Positions 22,822-30,500 of a stretch of DNA of 36,698 nt are shown one piece after another (within the stretch, counting starts at the first letter, position 1; each line of letters opens with the position of its first letter). A program made the position numbers and the translations under genes. The DNA comes from Prevotella sp. Lineage in GTDB: Bacteria > Bacteroidota > Bacteroidia > Bacteroidales > Bacteroidaceae. The stretch is taken from NCBI GenBank assembly GCA_017964785.1, contig JAGCRH010000018.1:1-36698 (forward strand), given 5' to 3'. The notes beneath the pieces are model-generated. The model did not search any database and had not been told where the DNA came from. It saw only the letters and a program-made list of their open reading frames with translations.

Positions 22822-22853
22822 CAAAGATAGTGCAAATCGAGCGAAACACCAAA
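22822..22853 (-). promoter_or_regulatory. Promoter of the subtilisin-like protease gene
   Basis: On the minus strand TTTG (22853-22850), 20 bases and TATCTTTG (22829-22822), nine bases before the start codon. The leader is therefore very short or absent. Confidence 0.75.
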
Positions 22854-22881
22854 TTAATTTGCGTTTTCTGATTCCGCCGTG

Positions 22882-23136
22882 TTATTCTTTCGGTTCTTTC
22901 AGGTGCTCTTCGATCCTGCGGATCTTGTCGGAGATGCTGACGATCTGCATGAGCACTGCCCAGCCGACAATGGAGGCACCTACGCCGCCCACGAAGGTCG
23001 CCACGGCCTGCGGGAAGGCCATGTCCACGTTTGACTCCCAGATTCCCTTGCTCACGAGAGTGGTGAAGAGGATGCCGCCGATCAGCCCCGCCCATGCGAC
23101 GACCAGCAGCAACTGTTCAATCTTTGTCCGTTTCAT
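22882..23136 (-). CDS. Small membrane protein with two transmembrane helices
   Basis: 84 aa. Two hydrophobic segments (about 8-28 and 42-66, the second Gly-rich: 'AVATFVGGVGASIVGWAVLMQIV') are followed by a short charged coil, 'SISDKIRRIEEHLKEPKE'. Family not recognised. The Gly-rich helix and the coil suggest oligomerisation in the inner membrane; this is inferred. It follows the small lipoprotein gene by 21 bases and probably shares its transcript. Confidence 0.65.
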   Translation of the reverse strand: MKRTKIEQLLLVVAWAGLIGGILFTTLVSKGIWESNVDMAFPQAVATFVGGVGASIVGWAVLMQIVSISDKIRRIEEHLKEPKE

Positions 23137-23157
23137 ATCGTTTGATGTTTTAGTGAA

Positions 23158-23634
23158 TTATTCGCTCTTTGCCGGTCTTGTGCTGAATGAAACATCGGGG
23201 ACGGGCTCATCGGTTTGCGGCTTGTTCTGGATTTGCCAGCCGTCTCCGTTTGGCGACGGCTTGAAGTCGATGATGGTGGGCCTGCCGTCCGCGTCGTAGG
23301 AGTAGCGGTTTCGGATGTACTGCGGGTTGGCGGTGATGAACTTCTCGTACTCGTCGAAGCGCGTGAAGGCCTTCGCGCTGCGATTGCCGTCGGCATCGGT
23401 GGCATAGACCTTGCCGCCGTCGGCTATCTTCACCAGGGCCTCGAATTGGTGGCGCTCGAAGTAGGCCTGCTGGGCCGAGTCCATGGGCTCCTCGGCGGTC
23501 ATTTCCGCCGTGGCCTCCATCGCCGGCGCCTGGGCCTCCTCGGCGGCCTCGGCCTGTGAATTGCTCTTGTTTCCTCCGCAGGCTGCCAGTGTCATTGCAG
23601 CCACTGCAATCAATGATAGATAAATCTTCTTCAT
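23158..23634 (-). CDS. Small Ala/Glu-rich lipoprotein
   Basis: 158 aa from ATG 23634; the open frame reaches 23730, but the part before 23634 crosses the promoter. The lipoprotein signal MKKIYLSLIAVAAMTLAAC has Cys19. Residues 20-60 are a flexible Ala/Glu-rich tether (QAEAAEEAQAPAMEATAEMT). The rest (about 65-158) looks folded with short strands: 'GKVYATDADGNRSAKAFTRFDEYEKFI', then 'YSYDADGRPTIIDFKPSPNGDGWQI'. Family not recognised. It is divergent from the MATE exporter gene. Confidence 0.75.
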   Translation of the reverse strand: MKKIYLSLIAVAAMTLAACGGNKSNSQAEAAEEAQAPAMEATAEMTAEEPMDSAQQAYFERHQFEALVKIADGGKVYATDADGNRSAKAFTRFDEYEKFITANPQYIRNRYSYDADGRPTIIDFKPSPNGDGWQIQNKPQTDEPVPDVSFSTRPAKSE

Positions 23635-23673
23635 AAGTTGTTGGTTTGAGTGAATTAATTCGTTTGTCGGCGA

Positions 23674-23681
23674 CAAAGATA
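23674..23681 (-). promoter_or_regulatory. -7 element of the small lipoprotein gene
   Basis: TATCTTTG on the minus strand, 40 bases before the start codon. No clear -33 TTTG is seen. Confidence 0.55.
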
Positions 23682-23745
23682 CGAAATATTTCCGAAAGTC
23701 GCGCGATTTCCTCGCGGAAATTTTCGCCATGTCGGAAAATATTCG

Positions 23746-23753
23746 TACCTTTG
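23746..23753 (+). promoter_or_regulatory. -7 element of the MATE exporter gene
   Basis: TACCTTTG, 30 bases before the ATG at 23783. It excludes the earlier in-frame start at 23729. Confidence 0.6.
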
Positions 23754-23782
23754 CAGCGTTATATTATATAGATAAGGTAAGG

Positions 23783-25150
23783 ATGGACAATAAGCAAGCC
23801 GCTCTCGCGCTGGGCCAGAAGCCCGTAGGACAACTGCTGTGGCAGTATGCCCTGCCTGCCATCGTGGCCATGACGGCGTCGAGCCTCTACAATATCATCG
23901 ACCGCGCGATGATCGGCCAGGTGGTCGGTCCCGAGGCGATTGCGGGCCTGGGCATCACGTTCCCCTTCATGAACCTGAGCGCGGCCTTCGGCGCCTGCGT
24001 CGGCGTGGGCTCGTCCACCTGCATTTCTGTGAAACTGGGCCAGAAGGACTACGCCACGGCCGAGCATCTGCTGGGCAACACGGTGACGCTGAACCTCCTG
24101 ATCGGCTTCGTCTTCATGGTCATCTGCCTGCTGCTGCTCGACCCCATCCTGCTGTTCTTCGGCGCGTCGGAGGTGACGCTGCCCTACGCCCGCGAGTTCA
24201 TGGTGGTGATCCTGCTCGGCAATATGGTGACGCACATGTACTTCGGCATGAACGCCGTGCTGCGCGCCGCCGGCAAGCCCCGCCACGCCATGTGGGCCAC
24301 GCTCTTCACCGTCGCCTGCAACATCGTGCTCGTCGTCCTCTTCGTCTGGTGGTTCCGATGGGGCATCCGCGGCGCGGCGCTCGCCACCGTCACCTCGCAG
24401 TCGCTCGCCCTCTGCTGGCAGATGTGGATATTCTCCGACAAGCGCGAGCTGCTGCACCTGCGCCGGGGCATCTACCGCCTGAAGTCGCAGCTCGTCAGGA
24501 ACATCATCTCCATCGGCATCTCGCCCTTCCTGATGCAGACCACGAGCTGCGTCATCGTCATCTTCATGAACAACCAGTTTGTGCGCTACGGCGGCGACAT
24601 GGCCGTGGGCGCCTATTCGATAGCCAACTCGATGGTCATGGTTTTCTTCATGTTCGTCATGGGCATGATCCAGGGCATGCAGCCCATCGTCGGCTACAAC
24701 TACGGCGCGGAGAAGTTCGACCGCATGTTCCGCTGCCTGTGGATCACCATCGCCTGCGCCACCATCATCCTGCTCGTAGGCTGGGGACTGTCGATGGCCT
24801 TCCCGCGGCAGATCGCACGCATCTTCACCACCGACGAGACGCTGCTCGAGCTCTCGGCGCACGGACTCGTGATCGACATGCTCGTGTTCTTCGTCGTCGG
24901 CTCGCAGGCGGTGATAACGAATTTCTTCCAGTGCATCGGCAAGGTGAAGGTCTCGATCTTCCTCTCGCTGTCGCGGCAGCTCTTCCTGCTGCTGCCGATG
25001 GCCTACGTCTTCCCGCTGTTCTGGGACCTCGACGGCGTGTGGTACTCCATGCCCGCCAGCGACTTCGGCTCGTTTGCAATGACTATCCCGATACTGATGT
25101 GGTATATGAAGAGGCTTAGGCGTTTGAAATCGAAAATCAGTAAATCGTAA
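23783..25150 (+). CDS. MATE-family multidrug or sodium antiporter
   Basis: 455 aa from ATG 23783. About 12 membrane helices in two similar halves start with the family pattern 'PVGQLLWQYALPAIVAMTASSLYNIIDRAMIGQVVGPEAIAGLGI'. The second half starts 'RNIISIGISPFLMQTTSCVIVIFMNNQF' and contains 'GMIQGMQPIVGYNYGA', a motif of MATE proteins. It exports cationic compounds in exchange for Na+ or H+ through the inner membrane; the substrate is unknown. It heads a tight plus-strand gene series, 3 bases before the cytidylate-kinase-like gene. The region is notably GC-rich. Confidence 0.93.
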   Translation: MDNKQAALALGQKPVGQLLWQYALPAIVAMTASSLYNIIDRAMIGQVVGPEAIAGLGITFPFMNLSAAFGACVGVGSSTCISVKLGQKDYATAEHLLGNTVTLNLLIGFVFMVICLLLLDPILLFFGASEVTLPYAREFMVVILLGNMVTHMYFGMNAVLRAAGKPRHAMWATLFTVACNIVLVVLFVWWFRWGIRGAALATVTSQSLALCWQMWIFSDKRELLHLRRGIYRLKSQLVRNIISIGISPFLMQTTSCVIVIFMNNQFVRYGGDMAVGAYSIANSMVMVFFMFVMGMIQGMQPIVGYNYGAEKFDRMFRCLWITIACATIILLVGWGLSMAFPRQIARIFTTDETLLELSAHGLVIDMLVFFVVGSQAVITNFFQCIGKVKVSIFLSLSRQLFLLLPMAYVFPLFWDLDGVWYSMPASDFGSFAMTIPILMWYMKRLRRLKSKISKS

Positions 25151-25153
25151 ATC

Positions 25154-25771
25154 ATGATGAAGCATATTATTATCAACGTAGGCAGACAACTCGGAAGCGG
25201 CGGACACGACATCGGCCGGATGCTCGCGCTCGACTTCCAGGCGAAGTATTACGACCGCGAGATCCTCAACCTCGCAGCCAAGGAGAGCGGACTCTCCGAG
25301 AAGATCTTCGAGCAGAACGACGAGAAGAAAGGTTTTTTCCGCGGACTGCTCAACCTGGGCATGCCCCATCTCGGCAGCGGGGGCGACAAGCCCGGACTCA
25401 CCCAGGAGAGCCTCTTTCAGTTCCAGAGCGAGGCCATCCAGAAGGCCGCCAAGGAAGGCTCGTGCGTGTTCGTGGGCCGATGCGCCGACTATGTGCTGCG
25501 CGACTTCAAGAACGTGGTGAACATCTTCATCACCGCCTCGATGGGCTACCGCATCGAGCAGATCATGAACAAGCAGCACCTCGACTACGATGCCGCCCAG
25601 AAGTTCATCGAGCAGAAGGAGTCGGACCGCGCTTCCTACTATAATTACTATACCGGCAAGAAGTGGGGCGCCGCCGAGAGTTACGACCTCTGCATCGACT
25701 CCAGCATCCTCGGCTTCGTTGAGACTGAGAAACTCATCGCCGAATTCATCCGCAAAAAGTTCAAAATATAG
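25154..25771 (+). CDS. Cytidylate-kinase-like family protein
   Basis: 205 aa (MM start; either Met possible). The N-terminus 'HIIINVGRQLGSGGHDIGRMLA' is the P-loop of the cytidylate-kinase-like family (Cytidylate_kin2). It is followed by 'YYDREILNLAAKESGLSEKIFE', a variable loop with 'LGSGGDKP', 'EGSCVFVGRCADYVLRD' and 'NVVNIFITASMGYRIEQIM', then 'ESDRASYYNYYTGKKWGAAESYDLCIDSS'. These match the known Bacteroidetes paralogues of Cmk; the true substrate is not established. It lies 3 bases behind the MATE gene, and the stop codon merges into a 10-bp tandem repeat. Confidence 0.85.
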   Translation: MMKHIIINVGRQLGSGGHDIGRMLALDFQAKYYDREILNLAAKESGLSEKIFEQNDEKKGFFRGLLNLGMPHLGSGGDKPGLTQESLFQFQSEAIQKAAKEGSCVFVGRCADYVLRDFKNVVNIFITASMGYRIEQIMNKQHLDYDAAQKFIEQKESDRASYYNYYTGKKWGAAESYDLCIDSSILGFVETEKLIAEFIRKKFKI

Positions 25772-25810
25772 GATAGCCTAGGTCTGCCTAGGATAGCCTA
25801 GGAGATCCTA
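25771..25810. repeat. 10-bp tandem repeat between genes, four units
   Basis: GGATAGCCTA, GGTCTGCCTA, GGATAGCCTA and GGAGATCCTA, then a partial GAAAATCC. Each junction creates the palindrome CCTAGG or close to it. It fills the gap between the kinase-like gene and the phosphodiesterase. Confidence 0.88.
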
Positions 25811-25825
25811 GAAAATCCCCCGCCA

Positions 25826-26329
25826 ATTAAGAAAATCGGAATCCTCAGCGACACCCACGCCTTCTGGGACGAGAAGTACCTCCATTACTTCGAGCCCTGC
25901 GACGAGATCTGGCACGCCGGCGACATCGGCAGTGTCGAGGTCGCCGAGCGCCTTGCCGCCTTCCGTCCTTTCCGCGCCGTCTATGGCAATTGCGATGGCG
26001 GCGACCTGCGCCTGATGTATCGTGAACTGAACCGCTTCAAGGTCGAGGATGTCGACGTGCTCATCAAGCATATCGGCGGCTATCCCGGCAACTACGACTT
26101 CTCCGTCCGTTCGACGCTCTTCGCCAATCCGCCGCAACTCTTCGTCGCCGGCCATTCGCACATCCTGAGAGTCAAATACGACAGGACCCTCGGCCTGCTG
26201 CACATCAACCCCGGTGCCGCCGGCATCCAGGGCTGGCACAAGGATCGCACCCTCGTCCGCCTCACCATCGACGGCCGCGAGTTCAAGGACCTCGAAGTCA
26301 TCACCCTCGGCTCCCATTCAACCCATTAA
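25826..26329 (+). CDS. YfcE/MJ0936-type metallophosphoesterase, apparent ATT start
   Basis: 167 aa if it starts at ATT 25826. The frame opens at 25802 and contains no ATG, GTG or TTG before the first catalytic motif. Homologues start MKKIGILSDTH, and here the same sequence begins with an isoleucine codon. Metal-binding motifs are complete: Asp9 and His11 (SDTH), Asp33 (AGD), Asn55 (GNCD), His82 (KHIGGYPGNY) and His110/His112 (GHSH), then 'INPGAAG'. The enzyme should hydrolyse phosphodiesters with two metal ions. If ATT is not used, only a truncated protein from ATG 26015 would remain, lacking three metal-binding motifs. The stop codon lies inside the 9-bp repeat. Confidence 0.8.
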   Translation: MKKIGILSDTHAFWDEKYLHYFEPCDEIWHAGDIGSVEVAERLAAFRPFRAVYGNCDGGDLRLMYRELNRFKVEDVDVLIKHIGGYPGNYDFSVRSTLFANPPQLFVAGHSHILRVKYDRTLGLLHINPGAAGIQGWHKDRTLVRLTIDGREFKDLEVITLGSHSTH

Positions 26330-26357
26330 TCCCATCATCCCCATTCGACCCATAAAA
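26313..26357. repeat. 9-bp tandem repeat before rfbB, five units
   Basis: CCCATTCAA, CCCATTAAT, CCCATCATC, CCCATTCGA and CCCATAAAA. It provides the stop codon of the phosphodiesterase and ends 12 bases before the rfbB start. The reverse complement occurs at 19787-19822. Confidence 0.88.
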
Positions 26358-26369
26358 AACAAAAGAAAT

Positions 26370-27506
26370 ATGAAAAGAACAATCGTTATTACTGGTGGCG
26401 CAGGCTTCATTGGAAGTCACGTGGTGCGCCTGTTCGTGAACAAGTATCCCGAGTATCACATCATCAACCTCGACAAGTTGACCTATGCCGGCAATCTCGC
26501 CAATCTGAAGGACATCGAGAACAAACCCAACTACGAATTCGTGAAGATGGACATCTGCGACTTCGATGCCTTCTACAAACTGATGCAGGACAAGAAGGTC
26601 GACGGCATCATCCACCTCGCTGCTGAGTCGCACGTGGACCGCTCGATCAAGGATCCCTTCACCTTCGCCAAGACGAACGTCATGGGAACATTGTCGCTGT
26701 TGCAGGCCGCGAAACTCTATTGGGAGTCTCTCCCTGAGAAGTACGAGGGCAAGCGCTTCTATCACATCTCGACCGACGAGGTGTATGGCGCACTGGAACT
26801 GACGCATCCCGAGGGCATCGAGCCGCCGTTCACCACGACGGCATCGAGCGCCGAGCATCATCTGGCCTATGGCGACAAGTTCTTCCTCGAAACCACGAAG
26901 TACAATCCCCACTCACCGTACTCCGCTGCCAAGGCATCGAGCGATCACTTTGTCCGTGCCTACCACGACACCTATGGTATGCCCGTCGTCGTGACCAACT
27001 GCTCGAACAACTACGGCCCGTATCAGTTCCCCGAGAAACTGATCCCGCTGTTCATCAACAACATCCGCCACCGCAAGCCGTTGCCTGTCTACGGCAAGGG
27101 TGAGAACGTGCGCGACTGGCTGTATGTCGAGGATCATGCCCGTGCCATCGACGTGATTTTCCACGAGGGCAAGATCGCTGACACCTATAACATCGGCGGT
27201 TTCAACGAGTGGAAGAACATCGACATCATCAAGGTGGTCATCAAGACCGTCGACCGTCTGTTGGGTCGCAAAGAGGGTGAGGATATGGATCTCATCACCT
27301 TCGTCGCCGACCGCGCAGGCCATGACCTGCGCTACGCCATCGACTCGTCGAAACTCCAAAAGGAACTCGGTTGGGAGCCTTCGCTCCAGTTCGAGGAAGG
27401 CATCGAGAAGACCGTCCGTTGGTATCTCGACAATCAGGAATGGCTCGACAACGTGACTTCCGGCGATTACCAGAAATATTACGATAACATGTACGCCAAC
27501 CGTTAA
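26370..27506 (+). CDS. rfbB: dTDP-glucose 4,6-dehydratase
   Basis: 378 aa from ATG 26370; upstream in-frame codons belong to the repeat and the previous gene. RfbB converts dTDP-glucose to dTDP-4-keto-6-deoxyglucose with bound NAD. The Rossmann motif is 'TGGAGFIGSHV' (8-18) and the active site Thr135-Asp136-Glu137 (STDEVYG), with Tyr184-Lys188 (YSAAK). 'NCSNNYGPYQFPEKLIPL' and 'GKGENVRDWLYVEDH' are diagnostic. It feeds dTDP-sugar pathways; the fdtA/fdtB-like genes at 30096-32526 use its product. Confidence 0.96.
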   Translation: MKRTIVITGGAGFIGSHVVRLFVNKYPEYHIINLDKLTYAGNLANLKDIENKPNYEFVKMDICDFDAFYKLMQDKKVDGIIHLAAESHVDRSIKDPFTFAKTNVMGTLSLLQAAKLYWESLPEKYEGKRFYHISTDEVYGALELTHPEGIEPPFTTTASSAEHHLAYGDKFFLETTKYNPHSPYSAAKASSDHFVRAYHDTYGMPVVVTNCSNNYGPYQFPEKLIPLFINNIRHRKPLPVYGKGENVRDWLYVEDHARAIDVIFHEGKIADTYNIGGFNEWKNIDIIKVVIKTVDRLLGRKEGEDMDLITFVADRAGHDLRYAIDSSKLQKELGWEPSLQFEEGIEKTVRWYLDNQEWLDNVTSGDYQKYYDNMYANR

Positions 27507-27510
27507 GTAT

Positions 27511-27529
27511 GTTGCCGTGCCACGGCAAC
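27511..27529. repeat. Perfect palindrome behind rfbB
   Basis: GTTGCCGTG, C, CACGGCAAC: 9-bp arms, 5 bases after the rfbB stop. No T-run follows, so it is not a standard terminator; it may stabilise the rfbB end in the polycistronic RNA. Confidence 0.75.
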
Positions 27530-27537
27530 CTTATGAT

Positions 27538-27840
27538 ATGGATGCACTGACCCGTTCCCTCCACTCCTTCCTGGTGCGCATCGGCCTGAACCCGATGAGC
27601 ATCAACCCTCAGACGGAGCACTATTTAGAGCATCTGCTCTTCCTGCTCCCGCCCGAGGACGAGGAGGCCGTCACCCATTACTACGGTTTGTTCGGCTGTG
27701 AGCGCGAGTCTCTTCAAGATATCGCCAAGGAACTGGGCCTCTCTCAGGAAGATGCGATGACGCGCATCGACCAGTGCATCCGCCGCCTCGCCGTCACCCC
27801 CGAGTGGCAAATGATCAGACAAACTCAAAAGAAAAAATGA
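27538..27840 (+). CDS. Sigma-70 region 4-like helix-turn-helix protein
   Basis: 100 aa from ATG 27538. A GTG at 27517 inside the palindrome is possible but less likely. The C-terminal half reads '[47 protein letters not shown]', the pattern of sigma region 4 with its helix-turn-helix. No region 2 is present, so it cannot be a complete sigma factor. It may bind -33 elements or act as a small regulator; this is inferred. Its stop codon overlaps the purT start (ATGA), so translation is coupled. Confidence 0.7.
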   Translation: MDALTRSLHSFLVRIGLNPMSINPQTEHYLEHLLFLLPPEDEEAVTHYYGLFGCERESLQDIAKELGLSQEDAMTRIDQCIRRLAVTPEWQMIRQTQKKK

Positions 27841-29042
27841 AGAAGATATTGCTTTTAGGCTCAGGAGAACTCGGTAAGGAGTTCGTGATAGCCGCCATGC
27901 GTGCAGGCCAGTATGTGATTGCCTGCGACCGTTACGACAACGCACCGGCCATGCAGGTGGCCGATGAGCGCGAAGTGTTTTCCATGCTCGACGGCGATGC
28001 CCTCGAGGCCGTCGTCAAGAAGCATCAGCCCGACATCATTGTGCCCGAGATTGAAGCCATCCGCACGGAGCGCCTCTTTAAGTTCGAGGAACAGGGCATC
28101 CAGGTGGTGCCTTCTGCCCGTGCTGTGAACTTTACGATGAACCGTCGTGCCATCCGCGACCTCGCCGCCAAGGAACTCGGTCTCCGCACGGCGAAGTATT
28201 TTTATGCCAAGACCTTCGACGAGTTCAAGGCTGCTGCCGACGAGATTGGTTTCCCCTGCGTCGTGAAGCCCCTGATGTCGTCGAGCGGTCACGGCCAGAG
28301 TTATGTTCACAACGACGGCGAACTGGAACAAGCATTCCGCGAGGCGATGGAAGGCAGTCGCGGTGATGTAAAGGAAGTGATTATTGAGGAGTTCATTGAC
28401 TTCGACTCCGAGTTTACGCTGCTCACCGTCACCCAGCAACACGGCTGGCCCACACTCTTCTGCCCGCCCATCGGCCATGTGCAGAAGTCGGGCGACTATC
28501 GCGAGTCATGGCAGCCATATAAGATCAGCGACGAGGCTCTGAAACAGGCCCAGATGATGGCCGATAAGGTGACGAAGGCTCTGACAGGTGCCGGCATCTG
28601 GGGCGTGGAATTCTTCCTGACCAAACAGGGTGAGGTGATCTTCTCTGAACTCTCTCCCCGTCCGCACGACACAGGCATGGTGACCCTCGGACATACCATC
28701 AACCTCTCGGAGTTCGAACTCCATTTCCGCGCCGTGATGGGACTGCCCATCCCCGCCATCCATCTGGAGCATGCCGGTGCTTCGGCTGTCATTCTTTCGC
28801 CGAAGGAGGCTAAAACACCCGTTGACCGTTCCCTGCTCGACTATAACTTCGACGAGGCTTTGAAGGAAGACCGCACCCGTATCCGCATCTTCGGCAAGCC
28901 CGAGGCCCACAAGGGCCGTCGCATGGGCGTCGTCCTCTGCTACGGCGAGGTCGGTGACGACACCACCGTCCTCCGCGACAAAGCCAAGCGCCTCGCCAAG
29001 ACCGTCCTCGGCACTGACCCCTATACAAAGTTCGAGCATTGA
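27837..29042 (+). CDS. purT: Formate-dependent phosphoribosylglycinamide formyltransferase
   Basis: 401 aa from ATG 27837 in the ATGA overlap. The frame is open from 27774, but that lies within the preceding gene. PurT makes formyl-GAR from GAR, formate and ATP, the third step of purine synthesis. It is an ATP-grasp enzyme: '[39 protein letters not shown]' at the start, then '[25 protein letters not shown]', '[16 protein letters not shown]', and '[29 protein letters not shown]'. Length fits the family. It is set between sugar genes in the same strand and spacing, so it is probably cotranscribed with them. Confidence 0.96.
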   Translation: MKKILLLGSGELGKEFVIAAMRAGQYVIACDRYDNAPAMQVADEREVFSMLDGDALEAVVKKHQPDIIVPEIEAIRTERLFKFEEQGIQVVPSARAVNFTMNRRAIRDLAAKELGLRTAKYFYAKTFDEFKAAADEIGFPCVVKPLMSSSGHGQSYVHNDGELEQAFREAMEGSRGDVKEVIIEEFIDFDSEFTLLTVTQQHGWPTLFCPPIGHVQKSGDYRESWQPYKISDEALKQAQMMADKVTKALTGAGIWGVEFFLTKQGEVIFSELSPRPHDTGMVTLGHTINLSEFELHFRAVMGLPIPAIHLEHAGASAVILSPKEAKTPVDRSLLDYNFDEALKEDRTRIRIFGKPEAHKGRRMGVVLCYGEVGDDTTVLRDKAKRLAKTVLGTDPYTKFEH

Positions 29043-29045
29043 TAA

Positions 29046-30092
29046 ATGAGAATAGCGACATTTCAATCCCTGCGGTTCGTTTTTATCATGCTGATTGTAT
29101 TTTCGCACATCATCGGCAAGAGTTTCGACTATGGCGGGGAGTGTGGAGTGTCGTTCTTTTTTATGCTTAGCGGTTTTGTATTGTCTTTTGCCTATGGCGA
29201 CAGTGTAAGGGTAGGGCAGTTCAGTACACGCAGATTCTTCTTGCGGCAGTTGTCGAAGTTCTATCCTTTACATTTACTGATGTTGGTAGTCTTCGTTGTG
29301 CTTGATGCCAGACTGGGTGTTATATACGACTGGCAGCACTTGTTGCCCAACGTGCTGTTGTTGCAGAGTTGGATCCCTAACGAAGCGTATTATTTCGTGG
29401 CCAATGGCTCATCGTGGTTTCTGTGCGATGTGCTGTTCTTCTACCTCTTGTTCAGCCTGGCCTTTCGCTGGCTTCGCCGACTTTCTTTCAATAGGCTGTT
29501 GTTATTGTCAGCAGTGGTGTTGATGGTATATCTGTCATTGGCTTTCCTCATTCCTATTGAGATGGTCAATAGCATCCTTTATGCTGCCCCATGGACACGC
29601 TTGATTGATTTCTGTATAGGCATTCTGCTTTGCCAGATGTATCAGTCATCGGTAGGAGAACATTATCGTGTTTACATCAATCAACAGAGCGTATCTGCTG
29701 CGACTTTTTATGAAATGATGTCGGTCCTGTGGCTGGTGGCTTCTTTTTTCTTGTATGAACAACTAACCCCTCGGTTGCGCTGTGTTGCCCTGTTCTGGTT
29801 GTTCATCCCCCCGATCATCCTCTATTATGCGCTATCCGATCAGAAAGGAGGCCATGTGACGTGTTTGTTGCATCATCCCATTTTACAATGGTTGGGAGGT
29901 ATCAGTCTTGAAATCTATCTGGTTCACATGCTCGTCCTCCGTGTAGTTAATAGTTTGATGTTGTCGGCAGGTGTCGAGAATGTGGTGATGACGACTACTG
30001 TCAGTCTTATGTTGATTGTGCTTTGTGCATGGCTGATGAAAAGTTTTTTTGTGGACAAGATATACGCTTTCTTAATAAAATACGTTATATAG
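29046..30092 (+). CDS. Acyltransferase family 3 membrane protein (OafA-like)
   Basis: 348 aa. About ten membrane helices; the N-terminus has the family's histidine (IVFSHIIGKS) and the 'GGECGVSFFFMLSGFVLSFAYG' motif, followed by an 'R-x-F-F-L-R' element. Members acetylate or otherwise acylate sugars of lipopolysaccharide and capsule at the inner membrane. It follows purT by 3 bases and precedes the fdtA-like gene by 3 bases, so it probably decorates the glycan containing the sugar made by the next genes. More AT-rich than its neighbours. Confidence 0.85.
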   Translation: MRIATFQSLRFVFIMLIVFSHIIGKSFDYGGECGVSFFFMLSGFVLSFAYGDSVRVGQFSTRRFFLRQLSKFYPLHLLMLVVFVVLDARLGVIYDWQHLLPNVLLLQSWIPNEAYYFVANGSSWFLCDVLFFYLLFSLAFRWLRRLSFNRLLLLSAVVLMVYLSLAFLIPIEMVNSILYAAPWTRLIDFCIGILLCQMYQSSVGEHYRVYINQQSVSAATFYEMMSVLWLVASFFLYEQLTPRLRCVALFWLFIPPIILYYALSDQKGGHVTCLLHHPILQWLGGISLEIYLVHMLVLRVVNSLMLSAGVENVVMTTTVSLMLIVLCAWLMKSFFVDKIYAFLIKYVI

Positions 30093-30095
30093 TAT

Positions 30096-30500
30096 ATGGA
30101 AAGATATAAGATCATTGATTTACCGAAGATTGTGGACCCGCGGGGGAACCTGACTGTGGCGGAGCAGATGAAGAATGTGCCGTTCGATATAGCACGCGTC
30201 TACTGGACCTATGATGTGCCGTCGGGGGAACGTCGTGGCGGTCATGCCCATCGTACTTGCGAGGAGATTGTCATCGCTGTTAGTGGCTCCTTTGATGTCA
30301 CCGTTGATGATGGTCAGGGAGGTAAAGAGATATTTCATCTGAACCATCCCTATCAGGGGCTTTACATCGGTACAGGGGTGTGGCGTACGCTCGAAGATTT
30401 CTCCTCCGGTGCCGTCTGTCTCGTCCTGGCCTCCGAACTCTTCGACGAGGACGAGTACATCTATGAATATGATGATTTCTTGGAGTGGGTGAAGCGGTGA
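30096..30500 (+). CDS. Sugar 3,4-ketoisomerase of FdtA/QdtA type
   Basis: 134 aa cupin. The sequence 'YKIIDLPKIVDPRGNLTVAEQMKNVPFDIARVYWTYDVPSGERRGGHAHRTCEEIVIAVSG' is characteristic; His50 and His52 correspond to the catalytic histidines of FdtA. The family moves the keto group of dTDP-4-keto-6-deoxyglucose (the RfbB product) to C3, giving the fucose-type (FdtA) or glucose-type (QdtA) 3-ketosugar; sequence alone does not tell me which. Its stop codon overlaps the GTG start of the next gene. Confidence 0.88.
   Translation: MERYKIIDLPKIVDPRGNLTVAEQMKNVPFDIARVYWTYDVPSGERRGGHAHRTCEEIVIAVSGSFDVTVDDGQGGKEIFHLNHPYQGLYIGTGVWRTLEDFSSGAVCLVLASELFDEDEYIYEYDDFLEWVKR

Noticed and set aside
23839-25119. 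426-aa plus-strand frame in another phase of the MATE gene
   Set aside because: Arg/His/Ala-rich shadow of the real gene in GC-rich DNA.
23759-25579. 606-aa open frame on the minus strand
   Set aside because: Antisense to the MATE and cytidylate-kinase-like genes; His/Glu/Asp-rich composition is a mirror of GC-rich codons and no family is recognisable.
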